Source: Gudongella sp. (GTDB lineage Bacteria; Bacillota; Clostridia; Tissierellales; Tissierellaceae). From it: a stretch of DNA of 52,478 nt. Within the stretch, counting starts at the first letter, position 1. Each line of letters begins with the position of its first letter. The notes under the pieces are model-generated. The model searched no databases. It had not been told where the DNA came from and was given only the letters and a program-made list of their open reading frames with translations. The stretch spans positions 1 to 52,478 of the forward strand of contig JANKMX010000010.1 in NCBI GenBank assembly GCA_024649995.1. Reading direction: 5' to 3'. Below are positions 16,904 to 25,147 of the stretch, in pieces. The position numbers were made by a program, and so were the translations under genes.

Positions 16904-18832
16904 TTAGTCAAGCTCAAATGCACCTGTGTACAGCTGATAGTATTTCCCTTTTTCCTGAACCAGATCATCATGGCTTCCCCGCTCAATGATCCTTCCCTTT
17001 TCCAGTACCATTATGACATTTGAGTTCTGTACAGTGGATAGCCTGTGGGCGATTACAAACACTGTCCTTCCCTTCATCAGAGCATCCATTCCCCTTTGGA
17101 CAATTGATTCAGTTCTGGTGTCTATTGAGGATGTCGCCTCGTCAAGAATCATTACTGGTGGGTCTGCAACCGCTGCCCTAGCAATTGACAAGAGCTGTCT
17201 CTGCCCCTGTGAAAGTCCTCCGCCATCTCCTGTCAAAATGGTCTGATACCCATCGGGAAGCATCCTGATAAAGCCATCGGCATTGGCTAGCTTGGCAGCT
17301 TCGATGCATTCCTCATCAGTTGCATCCAGCCTACCGTAGCGGATATTATCCATAACGGTGCCTGTAAACAGATTGACATCCTGCAGAACTATTCCAAGGG
17401 ATCTCCTAAGGTCGGCCTTTTTAATCTTCTTGATGTTTATTCCGTCATATCTGATCTTTCCATCAGCTATATCATAGAATCTGTTTATTAGATTGGTAAT
17501 GGTTGTCTTCCCGGCACCTGTCGCCCCTACAAATGCAACCTTCTGACCTGGCTCAGCATAAAGGGTTATGTCATGAAGGACAAGTTCATCCTCATTATAG
17601 CCGAAATCCACATCATAAAACCTCACCTCACCCTTAAGGGGAGTATAGGTTACACTACCATCGCCATGAGGATGCTTCCATGCCCATAGGTGGGTCCTTT
17701 CCTTTGCCTCAACAATCTCTCCGTTCTCATAGCTTGCATTGACAAGGGTCACATAGCCATCATCAATTTCAGGCTCCTGATCCATGAGGTTGAATATCCT
17801 TTCAGCCCCGGCAATAGCCATTACTACAGCATTTAGCTGTTGTGAGACCTGTGCGATTGGCTGAATGAAATTTCTCGATAGCTGCAGGAAGGATGCAATC
17901 ATTCCAAGAGTGACTATATCCGCTCCCGTTATGCTGTAGTTTTGGACTCCTCCAACAGCCAAAACCCCTCCAACTATTGCAAGTAGAACATAGAGAACAT
18001 AGCCAAGGTTCATCATAATAGGCATGAGAATATTTGCATACTGGTTTGCCTTTGTGGAGTTATCCCTAAGAAGTTCATTTTTTATGTCGAAATCCTGTTT
18101 TACGACCTCCTCGTGATTGAACACCTTCACAACCTTGAGACCGTTGACCATTTCCTCAATATATCCGTTTAGGTCTCCAAGTGATTTCTGCTGTTCCACA
18201 AAATACTTGCCACTTCTCCCTGCAATTGTCTTGACAACCTTAAGAACAATGAACACAAACAAGATCACAAATCCAGTCATCCAAAGGCTCAGGTAGAGCA
18301 TGGCAGTCATAACGGCCACAATCGTAACAACTGACGAAAACATTTGGGGGAGACTCTGTGAAAGCATCTGTCTGAGAGTATCGATGTCATTGGTGTAATG
18401 ACTCATAAGGTCCCCATGGCTACGTGAATCAAAGTATTTTATGGAAAGACTCTGCATTTTTGAGAAAAGCTCATCTCTTATCCTCTTCAGAACACCCTGG
18501 GATATGGTAACCATTGACCTGGTGTAGAAAAGTGATGCCAGCACACCCAGGATATAGATTCCTCCCATCATGAGGATTACCCTGAACAGGCCTGAAAAGT
18601 CAGGATTAGCCTGTATCAGCATAGGTGTAATGTAGTCATCAATGAGGGTCCTCAGGAATAAAGATGCTATGGCTCCAGTAAAGGCACTTATTATTATTGA
18701 AATAACAACAAATACAAGCCTCACCCTGTATTTTCCAAGATAGGACAGCAGCCTCTTTACAGTGCCCTTGTTGATGTCCTTGATTTTTACAGGTCCCATT
18801 CCCCGGGGACCTCTTCCCATTGGTTTAGGCAT
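16904..18832 (-). CDS. heterodimeric ABC exporter, subunit 2 (fused permease-ATPase)
   Basis: A 642-residue half-transporter: six membrane segments (about 30-340), then an ATPase domain with Walker A GATGAGKTT, signature LSQGQRQLLSIARA, Walker B VMILDEATSSID and the H-loop His in IAHRLST. Walker B ends in the catalytic Glu, so this is the catalytically competent partner. A basic Gly/Pro-rich N-terminal tail (MPKPMGRGPRGMG) and an insert between the domains (around ERTHLWAWKHPHGDG) are typical of the YheH/LmrD-like group. Its start overlaps the stop of the partner by 8 bases. Multidrug or peptide export is likely. Confidence 0.9.
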   Translation of the reverse strand: MPKPMGRGPRGMGPVKIKDINKGTVKRLLSYLGKYRVRLVFVVISIIISAFTGAIASLFLRTLIDDYITPMLIQANPDFSGLFRVILMMGGIYILGVLASLFYTRSMVTISQGVLKRIRDELFSKMQSLSIKYFDSRSHGDLMSHYTNDIDTLRQMLSQSLPQMFSSVVTIVAVMTAMLYLSLWMTGFVILFVFIVLKVVKTIAGRSGKYFVEQQKSLGDLNGYIEEMVNGLKVVKVFNHEEVVKQDFDIKNELLRDNSTKANQYANILMPIMMNLGYVLYVLLAIVGGVLAVGGVQNYSITGADIVTLGMIASFLQLSRNFIQPIAQVSQQLNAVVMAIAGAERIFNLMDQEPEIDDGYVTLVNASYENGEIVEAKERTHLWAWKHPHGDGSVTYTPLKGEVRFYDVDFGYNEDELVLHDITLYAEPGQKVAFVGATGAGKTTITNLINRFYDIADGKIRYDGINIKKIKKADLRRSLGIVLQDVNLFTGTVMDNIRYGRLDATDEECIEAAKLANADGFIRMLPDGYQTILTGDGGGLSQGQRQLLSIARAAVADPPVMILDEATSSIDTRTESIVQRGMDALMKGRTVFVIAHRLSTVQNSNVIMVLEKGRIIERGSHDDLVQEKGKYYQLYTGAFELD

Positions 18833-20576
18833 CTGCCATCCCTCCCTTCACCTGTGATTCGTAAACCTCTCTGTATATCTCACTGTCCGCCAGAAGCTCA
18901 GCATGAGTACCCATGGCCTTTATCTCTCCATCATCCATAACAATGATCCTGTCTGCATCCTGCACAGAGGACACCCGTTGGGCTATTATAAGCTTTGTGG
19001 TAGCTGGTATCTCCTCCATGAAGGCTCTTTTGATAAATGCATCCGTCCTTGTATCCACAGCACTGGTGGAATCATCCAGGATTAATATTTTGGGCTTTTT
19101 CAGAAGAGCCCTGGCAATGGTCAGTCTTTGCTTCTGGCCTCCGGAAACATTGCTTCCACCCTGCTCGATATGTGTATCGTAATTGTCAGGGAAGTCTCTT
19201 ATGAACTCATCAGCCTGGGCGAGCTCTGCCATCCTTCTGATCTCATCATCGCTTGCATTCACATCTCCCCATCTGAGATTCTCCCTGATGGTTCCTGAGA
19301 ACAGCACATTCTTCTGAAGAACAACCGCAACCTGGTCCCTGAGGGTCTTGATGTCATAGTCCCTGACATCCCTTCCTCCAACCTTCACAAGTCCCCTTGA
19401 GGCGTCATATAGCCTTGGAATAAGCTGAATAAGACTTGTCTTTGACGATCCGGTTCCTCCGATGATTCCAATGGTCTCCCCAGATCTGATCTTTAAATTC
19501 ACATCCCTAAGTGCCATCTTGTCTGCCTTGTCAGAATAGCAGAAGCTAACATTCTGGAATTCTATACTGCCATCTTCCACCTCATAGACGGGATTGTCAT
19601 TGTTTCTTAGGTCTGTCTCCTCATCCAGAACCTCCACGATCCTTTCAGCTGAAGCCCTTGATATGGTAATCATTACAAACACAAAGGACAGCATCATAAG
19701 ACTCATAAGGATCTGCATGGTATAGGTCATAAGACTCATAAGCTGACCAGTGCTAAGTCCAATTGCCGGATTGTTTCCAGAGGCTACGATTGCCCTGGCT
19801 CCAAACCATGAAAGCAGGAGCATGGACCCGAACATGCAGAACTGGATAAGGGGCATGTTAAATGCCAGCAGCTTTTCAGCCTTTGTGAATTTTTCATAGA
19901 TTTCCTGAGAGATATCCTCGAACTTGTCTCTTTCATGGTCTTCCCTGACATATGCCTTTACGACACGAATCCCCCTTAGGTTTTCCTGGACAACATTGTT
20001 CAGCTTGTCATAGGTCTTGAAAACCTGTCTGAAGATTGGATGCGCATTTTTGATTATGAAGAATAGTCCAATAGCAAGTATTGGCATGGCTCCCAGGAAT
20101 ATCAGGGAGAGCCTTCTGTTTATACTGAAGGCTGCAAACAATGAAAATGTAAGCATAATGGGACTCCTTGCCGCCATCCTAAGTAGCATCTGGTAGGAAT
20201 TCTGTACATTTGTGACATCAGTTGTAAGTCTTGTAATTATGCTTGAGGTTGAAAACTTGTCTATGTTTGAGAAGGAAAAGCTCTGCACATTGTAGAACAT
20301 GTCCTGTCTCAGGTTTCTTGCAAAGCCCGCTGAAGCGATTGCTGCGTTCCTGCCGGATAATGCTCCGAAGGTGAGGGCTACAAGCGCTGCTCCTAAAAGC
20401 AGCATTCCAAGCCTTAATATTACACCCATATCACCTGCATCAATTCCCTGGTCGATGAGTCTTGCCATTAAAAATGGAATCATGACCTCAAACAGAACCT
20501 CAAGCATTACAAATAGTGGGGTCAGAATTGAACTTTTCTTGTATTCTCTTATACTTCTTGCCAGTGTCTTAATCAT
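18825..20576 (-). CDS. heterodimeric ABC exporter, subunit 1 (degenerate catalytic site)
   Basis: A 583-residue half-transporter with six membrane segments and an ATPase domain: Walker A GGTGSSKTS, signature VSGGQKQRLTIARA, Walker B ILILDDSTSAVD and an H-loop Gln (IAQRVSS) instead of His. The Walker-B Glu is replaced by Asp and the H-loop His by Gln. This is the usual pattern of the non-catalytic partner in BmrCD/LmrCD/TM287-288 exporters, so the pair has one working ATP site. It follows the MarR gene by 20 bases and starts after GGAGG. The repressor probably senses a compound the pair exports. Confidence 0.92.
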   Translation of the reverse strand: MIKTLARSIREYKKSSILTPLFVMLEVLFEVMIPFLMARLIDQGIDAGDMGVILRLGMLLLGAALVALTFGALSGRNAAIASAGFARNLRQDMFYNVQSFSFSNIDKFSTSSIITRLTTDVTNVQNSYQMLLRMAARSPIMLTFSLFAAFSINRRLSLIFLGAMPILAIGLFFIIKNAHPIFRQVFKTYDKLNNVVQENLRGIRVVKAYVREDHERDKFEDISQEIYEKFTKAEKLLAFNMPLIQFCMFGSMLLLSWFGARAIVASGNNPAIGLSTGQLMSLMTYTMQILMSLMMLSFVFVMITISRASAERIVEVLDEETDLRNNDNPVYEVEDGSIEFQNVSFCYSDKADKMALRDVNLKIRSGETIGIIGGTGSSKTSLIQLIPRLYDASRGLVKVGGRDVRDYDIKTLRDQVAVVLQKNVLFSGTIRENLRWGDVNASDDEIRRMAELAQADEFIRDFPDNYDTHIEQGGSNVSGGQKQRLTIARALLKKPKILILDDSTSAVDTRTDAFIKRAFMEEIPATTKLIIAQRVSSVQDADRIIVMDDGEIKAMGTHAELLADSEIYREVYESQVKGGMADA

Positions 20577-20596
20577 ATTATTTCCTCCGATGACTG

Positions 20597-21070
20597 CTAT
20601 TGATTTGAGGATTTTAAATCCTCCAGATTCTCAAAGGAACCCTCCATGTTACCTTTCATTCTATCTATAAACGTGAATAGCTGGTCTTTTTCCTCAGGTG
20701 AAAAGTCCTTCATAAGGCACTTTTCTATGCTCATCAAATCCTCCTTTACTGCCTGGTGGATCTCCCTTGCCTTGTCCGTAAGAATAATTTTCTTTAGTCT
20801 GGCATCCTCCTCCACACTCAGCCTCTGGATCAGACCCTTTTGCTCCATAAGCTTGAGAACCTTGGAAATCGTGGACCTGGTAATGGTGAATCTCTCCTCC
20901 AAATCCCTCTGGAATACGTCCCTTCCCTCGTTTTCGAAAAGGTATGCGATTATCCACCCATTGGTCCCGGTGATCTTTTTGGCATACTGGAAATGCTGGC
21001 TGTTTTCAATGTATCTCTTTATTAGGTTGTTAAGGGAGCGAAGCTCCATTCCTACCGTTTTCTTTTTCAT
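20597..21070 (-). CDS. MarR-family transcriptional repressor
   Basis: A 157-residue winged-helix regulator. The helix-turn-helix and wing are around residues 45-100 (VFQRDLEERFTITRSTISKVLKLM, RLSVEEDARLKKIILTD), the standard MarR pattern with the DxR wing tip (EDARLKK). The start at 21070 is set by GGAGG 5 bases upstream; a longer reading frame runs through the promoter and is not real. It is first in an operon with the two ABC exporter genes and has a near-perfect palindrome directly downstream of its -10, so autoregulation is likely. Confidence 0.92.
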   Translation of the reverse strand: MKKKTVGMELRSLNNLIKRYIENSQHFQYAKKITGTNGWIIAYLFENEGRDVFQRDLEERFTITRSTISKVLKLMEQKGLIQRLSVEEDARLKKIILTDKAREIHQAVKEDLMSIEKCLMKDFSPEEKDQLFTFIDRMKGNMEGSFENLEDLKSSNQ

Positions 21071-21092
21071 GTTTTCCTCCGCAAATAAAAAT

Positions 21093-21127
21093 AATGTTGG
21101 ATGTCTAACTGTTTGACCTCCAACATT
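21093..21127. promoter_or_regulatory. palindromic operator of the MarR-ABC operon
   Basis: AATGTTGGA and TCCAACATT are perfect inverted arms, with inner GTC/GAC arms, centred between the -10 and the MarR start. The spacing and position suit a MarR dimer that blocks transcription. Confidence 0.75.
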
Positions 21128-21154
21128 ATATATCCAATCATATTTGCTTGTCAA
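21125..21154 (-). promoter_or_regulatory. promoter of the MarR-ABC operon
   Basis: TTGACA (21154-21149) and TATAAT (21130-21125), both perfect sigma-A hexamers, are separated by 18 bases. The -35 lies only 7 bases after the stop of the upstream kinase gene, with no terminator between, so read-through from the 14-gene operon is possible. Confidence 0.85.
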
Positions 21155-21161
21155 TATCTTA

Positions 21162-21776
21162 TTACTTCCTTCTATCCTCAATATCCTTATATTCCTCAAT
21201 CTCCCATCTCTGAACCAGTTTCCTGTCAAGATCCATAACCTTAAGAATTTTTTCCAACAGACTATTTCTGAACTGTATTTTCCAATCAGTCTTTGGTGGG
21301 TCATAGGTGGTTGCAAAGGCCAACAGCCTTCCAATGTCAGCTTCAATCTCCCCCTTGCTTATCTGTTCAAGATCAACCCTGTATATCCTGTCCTCATGTA
21401 TGATAAAATTTCTGAAATTCATATCATTCATTATCATGGTCTCATTGAATACAGCTTGTGTAGCCCTGTAGAAGTCCTTGAGAAATTCCGCCATTTCCTC
21501 AACCATAAACTCATAATTCTTGAGATTCTGATTTTCAGATCTCTCCAGCCAAGCAAGCAGGGTCTCATCTCCCAAATCCTCCAAAAGGAGATAGTCAGGC
21601 CCAACCTCCAGGATATCTGGAACCCTGATACCTTCATTCTTAAGGAGCTTAAGCATCCCTGTCTCTGCGGAGAACCTTTTCATCACCTTGAATTCTTTTC
21701 TTATGGAACTTCCACCATTTCCAATTATCCTAAGCACCCTGTTTCTCTTGCTGACAAGCTCTATTTCCTTATGCAT
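21162..21776 (-). CDS. small protein-kinase-fold (APH/RIO-like) protein
   Basis: A 204-residue protein with a reduced kinase fold. YLLLEDLGD (62-70) resembles the hinge, ND118MNFRN123 matches the catalytic loop HGDxxxxN with His replaced by Asn, and VD135LE takes the DFG position. A candidate ATP-binding Lys is in KEFKVMK. It is shorter than aminoglycoside phosphotransferases (about 260) and nearer to lipopolysaccharide-kinase and RIO-like sets. It is last in the 14-gene operon and overlaps mobB by 16 bases. The substrate could be a small molecule such as a nucleoside or pterin moiety, or a protein; nothing in the sequence decides. Confidence 0.65.
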   Translation of the reverse strand: MHKEIELVSKRNRVLRIIGNGGSSIRKEFKVMKRFSAETGMLKLLKNEGIRVPDILEVGPDYLLLEDLGDETLLAWLERSENQNLKNYEFMVEEMAEFLKDFYRATQAVFNETMIMNDMNFRNFIIHEDRIYRVDLEQISKGEIEADIGRLLAFATTYDPPKTDWKIQFRNSLLEKILKVMDLDRKLVQRWEIEEYKDIEDRRK

Positions 21777-22507
21777 ATCTCTACCTTCCCATCTTCCTTG
21801 TATCCATCCAGTTCCTTAACAACTCCAAGAACTGAATTCCTTAAAATCCTCTCAACAAATGGAACCATTGGAATCTCCCTTCCATCTATCAGAAGTTTTG
21901 TCTCCTGATGATCCACCACACAGTCCTCCCGCTTGGATAGGCCTCTAATTATTCTGTTGCTTAATTCCATGCATGAAAAACCACATGCACCACAGCAATC
22001 CTGGTCCACATCAGGCAAAGGTTCAATGGCCATCTCTTCAATGAGATCCACAAGTCTCATGATATCCCTTGTACCATCGATTGCGGGGAGATCCCTGTAG
22101 CTGTCTATCTCGGCTGCTATCTTTCCTGAAATTGCGAACACCGTCATATCAAGCTTTGCCAGAATGCCTTCCTCATCCTCGGCAGTCACAATTTTTGGAG
22201 CGGAGGTATCTCTTACTCCCTCCATTATTACAAAGTCCTCCTTATGGAATGAAAGTATTTCATTAACAGGGAGCTTGTAGTCAAAAAGCACGTCAGTTTC
22301 CCTGTCTCCCCTTGCAGTGACGGTCTCTGCTCCAGCCTGTCTGTGTCTGTGGGTGTTTGTACCCTCCATATCCATTTTGAAATCATGAAAATGAATCTCC
22401 TTTATGGTCCCCACTGTATATCCTCTTCTCTTTAGCTCCCTAATTATATTCTCAATGGTAGTTGTCTTTCCAGTTTTTGAATGACCCACAACTGATATAA
22501 CCTTCAA
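21761..22507 (-). CDS. mobB: MobB-like P-loop protein with C-terminal cysteine cluster
   Basis: A 248-residue protein. Residues 1-160 are MobB: Walker A GHSKTGKTT (8-16), then the family segments GTIKEIHFHDF and EGTNTHRHRQAGA and the Walker-B-like VIMEGVRD. MobB binds GTP and assists MobA in attaching GMP to molybdopterin. After it comes a cluster, C171-C172-GA-C175-GFS-C179 plus C196, that looks like a 4Fe-4S ligand set (CxxCGxxC type), then about 50 residues of unknown fold. Such fusions occur in anaerobes. Its presence inside this operon is the strongest protein-level link to the molybdenum/tungsten cofactor. GGTGCC precedes the ATG. Confidence 0.87.
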   Translation of the reverse strand: MKVISVVGHSKTGKTTTIENIIRELKRRGYTVGTIKEIHFHDFKMDMEGTNTHRHRQAGAETVTARGDRETDVLFDYKLPVNEILSFHKEDFVIMEGVRDTSAPKIVTAEDEEGILAKLDMTVFAISGKIAAEIDSYRDLPAIDGTRDIMRLVDLIEEMAIEPLPDVDQDCCGACGFSCMELSNRIIRGLSKREDCVVDHQETKLLIDGREIPMVPFVERILRNSVLGVVKELDGYKEDGKVEICIRK

Positions 22508-22523
22508 TTTGGCACCTCCAGAT

Positions 22524-23258
22524 CTATGTAATGATTATGTATGCGATTATCACCGTGGCTGCTGTTGCTCCCATGAAAAGGTAATCCTTTCCCTCCAGGC
22601 GCAGCTGCCTGAAGCTTGTCCTTGTTTCCATTGCCCTAAATCCCCTCATTTCCATGGCAACCCCAAGCTCCCTGGATTTGAGGAGGGAGTTGACGGTAAC
22701 AGGAAGTAGCAGGTATCTGTAGGCCTTAAGCTTCTTCCCCATCCTGATTCCCTTAAGGTCAATTCCCTGGAGCTCCATGGCCATCACCTTGTGGATCATC
22801 TCATTTCTTAAGGTTGGAAGAAACTTTGCTGCAATCGAGAGCATGAAAACAAGCTCATATGGAAGTTTCATCTGCAGCAGTCCCTGTATGAGATCCCTGG
22901 TGGTGCTGGTAAGTATCAAGAAGGATGATGTTATTATTATGGATACCCTAAGCAGGAACTGTGCAGCCCTTTCAATGCCGTAATCCGTAAGGATAGTCAC
23001 CCCCATAAGCCTGATTAGAGGCTCCCCAGCGTCCGTTAACACACTCTGAACAATTGCTAAAGCAAGAACTACATATATGAGCTTGCCAAGCCTGTGTACC
23101 GCCTGGTATATACCCGTCCCCAAATAGACCAAAGCGAGGGCGGCGAGGATGAAAAGAAACAGAAGCATCCTTGTATCACTGACTCCAACTGCAAATGAAG
23201 ATATAGTGGCCACAAAAAACAGCTTTGACCTTGGGTCAAGCTTTCCCCTTTCAACCAT
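22524..23258 (-). CDS. ECF transporter T component (EcfT/CbiQ family)
   Basis: A 244-residue membrane protein. It begins LDPRSKLFF, the family's N-terminal signature, and has five to six membrane segments. Two coupling motifs of the Ala-Arg-Gly type appear as AMELQG and AMEMRG near the C-terminal coupling helices, the sites that contact the two ATPases. The start is the ATG at 23258 behind GGGAGGG, overlapping the A2 stop by 8 bases; an upstream in-frame start would lie deep inside the A2 gene. It should form a complex with the two ATPases and the S component at 26172-26720. Confidence 0.9.
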   Translation of the reverse strand: MVERGKLDPRSKLFFVATISSFAVGVSDTRMLLFLFILAALALVYLGTGIYQAVHRLGKLIYVVLALAIVQSVLTDAGEPLIRLMGVTILTDYGIERAAQFLLRVSIIITSSFLILTSTTRDLIQGLLQMKLPYELVFMLSIAAKFLPTLRNEMIHKVMAMELQGIDLKGIRMGKKLKAYRYLLLPVTVNSLLKSRELGVAMEMRGFRAMETRTSFRQLRLEGKDYLFMGATAATVIIAYIIIT

Positions 23259-23922
23259 TACAAGCCCTCCCTTCGGACAGCACAATAGTTCTATGTGCCA
23301 AGCCTTCTGGAAAATCATAATCATGGGTTATTATAAGCATTCCAATTCCTCTTTCGCTCAGATTCTTGAGGACCTCCTTCAGCACCCCTGCTCTTTCCTC
23401 ATCCAGGCTTGATGTAGGCTCATCAAGAATCAGGTAGTCGGGGCTTCTCATCAGCACAGATGCAAGGGCTAGAATCCTTTTCTCCCCAAGGCTAAGGTAG
23501 TATGGATATGTATCTCTTGATCCCTCCAGACCAAATAAGCGGATAAGCTCTTCAGCCTTGCCTTTGGCAAGATCAATGTCCTCACCCAGGAACTCAAAGC
23601 TCCAAAGGAGTTGATCAATCAAAGTCGCACCAAAAATCTGATGGTCGGGATTCTGAAACAAATACCCAACCCTCATACCAACCTCCCCCAATGCAAGATC
23701 TTCAACACTAACCCCATCCAGCATTATCCTGCCTGATCGGGGACCAAGCATACCCATGACCAGCTTTGCCAAGGTTGTCTTTCCGGAGCCGTTTTCTCCA
23801 AGAAGCACAGTAATCTCATCCTTGTCAAGACCAAGGGAAAGGTTGTTGAAGAGATCAGGTCCTTTGCCATAGCCAAAGCTTATATTTTCAATCTCAATAT
23901 ATCTGGTCTTATTCTGAGACAT
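23251..23922 (-). CDS. ECF transporter ATPase A2
   Basis: A 223-residue ABC ATPase: Walker A GENGSGKTT, Q-loop YLFQNPDHQIFG (the NPDxQ string typical of ECF ATPases), signature LSLGEKR (LSGGQ with Gly to Leu change), Walker B YLILDEPTSSLD and H-loop ITHD. I start at the ATG at 23922 after GGAAGG. It lies between the A1 ATPase and the T component in one transcription unit. It is somewhat short at the C-terminus compared with EcfA (about 280), closer to the CbiO-like short form. Confidence 0.9.
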   Translation of the reverse strand: MSQNKTRYIEIENISFGYGKGPDLFNNLSLGLDKDEITVLLGENGSGKTTLAKLVMGMLGPRSGRIMLDGVSVEDLALGEVGMRVGYLFQNPDHQIFGATLIDQLLWSFEFLGEDIDLAKGKAEELIRLFGLEGSRDTYPYYLSLGEKRILALASVLMRSPDYLILDEPTSSLDEERAGVLKEVLKNLSERGIGMLIITHDYDFPEGLAHRTIVLSEGRACNG

Positions 23923-23941
23923 TTTCCTTCCCCCACTCAAT

Positions 23942-23978
23942 AAATAACACAAGAGTTCCGGTTCTTTTTGTGTTATTT
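23942..23978 (-). promoter_or_regulatory. intercistronic hairpin between ECF ATPase genes
   Basis: AAATAACACAA and TTGTGTTATTT form an 11-bp perfect stem that overlaps the stop of the A1 gene. The 15-base loop contains part of a short repeat also found at 39739-39766. Without a T-run it is better read as a stability or processing element than a terminator. Confidence 0.5.
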
Positions 23979-23982
23979 TCTG
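23955..23982. repeat. 28-base short repeat, copy 1
   Basis: GTTCCGGTTCTTTTTG is identical to the copy at 39739-39766 and the next 10 of 12 bases also match. Both copies are at the 3' end of a minus-strand gene, next to a hairpin. Confidence 0.6.
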
Positions 23983-24626
23983 ATTTCAATAATCTGGTCT
24001 GCCAAGAGGATATTTTCCTTTGAGTGATCCACCATAACTATTGTATGACCCGAATCACTCAGCTCCAAAAGGAGTCCTCGTATCCTGTCCTGTCCCTTCA
24101 CATCCACCCAGCTGGTAACTTCATCCAAAAGTAGAATTCTTGGTTCCATCATCAGTACCGATGCAATTGCAACCAGCTGCTGCTCTCCCCCAGATAGCCT
24201 CGATGGATTCTCATGTCTAAGATGCCCTATTCCCACAAGTCCAAGTATCCTCTCAAGCCTTTCTTTTATCTCATCACGAGTAACACAGAGATTCTCAGGA
24301 CCAAATGTCAGCTCATCCTGTACGGTTGAAAGGAACAGCTGGGTCTCAGGATTCTGGAATACCATACCCAGAAGCTTTATGATATCTCCCCTTTTCATGT
24401 CCTTCAGGTTCTTTCCCAAAAGCCTGATTTCGCCTTCAATCTCACCCCTGTAGAGTTCAGGTGCAAGACCACTTATGCATCTTAGCAGGGTGGTCTTTCC
24501 CGAGCCGTTGCTTCCTGTAATGGCGGTGATGGTTCCCTCATATGTCATGAAATCCAAGTTCCTTATGGACCAAGCGGGTGATTTTTCATATCTGAAGCCA
24601 AGGCCTGAAACCTCCAAACTTATCAT
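23973..24626 (-). CDS. ECF transporter ATPase A1
   Basis: A 217-residue ABC ATPase: Walker A GSNGSGKTT, Q-loop MVFQNPETQLF, signature LSGGEQQLVAIAS, Walker B ILLLDEVTSWVD and an H-loop His in VMVDHSKENIL. NPETQLF after the Q-loop is characteristic of ECF-type ATPases. The start at 24626 follows GAGGTG and overlaps the stop of the upstream SUOX-fold gene (ATGA). With A2, T and the S component it gives a complete, probably dedicated ECF importer within one operon. Confidence 0.9.
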   Translation of the reverse strand: MISLEVSGLGFRYEKSPAWSIRNLDFMTYEGTITAITGSNGSGKTTLLRCISGLAPELYRGEIEGEIRLLGKNLKDMKRGDIIKLLGMVFQNPETQLFLSTVQDELTFGPENLCVTRDEIKERLERILGLVGIGHLRHENPSRLSGGEQQLVAIASVLMMEPRILLLDEVTSWVDVKGQDRIRGLLLELSDSGHTIVMVDHSKENILLADQIIEIRK

Positions 24627-25147
24627 TCTTGCACCTCGATTTCCACTACCCACTTACATCTTCTATTGCTGAACATGTCAGAGAGTATTATTGTCTCATA
24701 AGGACCCCTACCTCCGGAATCCATATCACCCAAATATTCTCCATCCTCCATATATGCAAGGTACAAGTTACCGGATTGCTGAACCTCATCCCGCCCATAG
24801 GCGACTGAAAAGCCATCTGCTCCGCTGACCACTACCTTTTCCCATTCAGAGTAGTCAGCCTTAAGGTAGATCATGAGAATGGAGCTTAGCTGAACACCAA
24901 TGTATTGGTGTTCACTGGGGTCTGAGCTTGAGGTGTCAAGAGTTCCTTTAAATGTTTCCTCCCCTGCAAGCCTTATATCCTCAAGACTCAAGGTCTCTTC
25001 CCCATCCTCCCATCGAAGGACTATTTGTGAGGATTCAAGAAGCTCTTTTCTGCGTTCCCTCTCATCCATGTTCATCAGGAGAGCAGCGATAAATATGATT
25101 GCCAGTATTAAAATTGTGTATATAGCTAGCTTGTTTGTCTTTTTCAT
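24623..25147 (-). CDS. membrane-anchored SUOX-fold (molybdopterin-binding-like) protein
   Basis: A 174-residue protein with one N-terminal membrane anchor (about 7-27) and an external domain of about 140 residues. The domain has the recurring pattern of this operon: a short beta segment, G-x-x-L-S-x-x-L, an aDGY-like turn (VVVSGADGFSVAYG), a YLAYMEDGE strand, a GGRGPYE turn and a final KWVVEIEV strand. This matches the oxidoreductase molybdopterin-binding (PF00174-like) fold reduced to its core. The only Cys, in NRRCKW near the end, is not where the molybdenum-ligand Cys of sulfite oxidase lies. Overlapped on both sides by neighbours. Function inferred from context only. Confidence 0.72.
   Translation of the reverse strand: MKKTNKLAIYTILILAIIFIAALLMNMDERERRKELLESSQIVLRWEDGEETLSLEDIRLAGEETFKGTLDTSSSDPSEHQYIGVQLSSILMIYLKADYSEWEKVVVSGADGFSVAYGRDEVQQSGNLYLAYMEDGEYLGDMDSGGRGPYETIILSDMFSNRRCKWVVEIEVQE

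Noticed and set aside
21144-21908. 254-residue plus-strand reading frame
   Set aside because: It is antisense to the kinase-fold and mobB genes, which have clear motifs. It has no ribosome site of its own and no recognisable domain.
22524-24626. cobalt or nickel (CbiMNQO) transporter
   Set aside because: T and A components are shared with that family, but no CbiM/CbiN is present; an S-type membrane protein and mobB lie in the operon instead.
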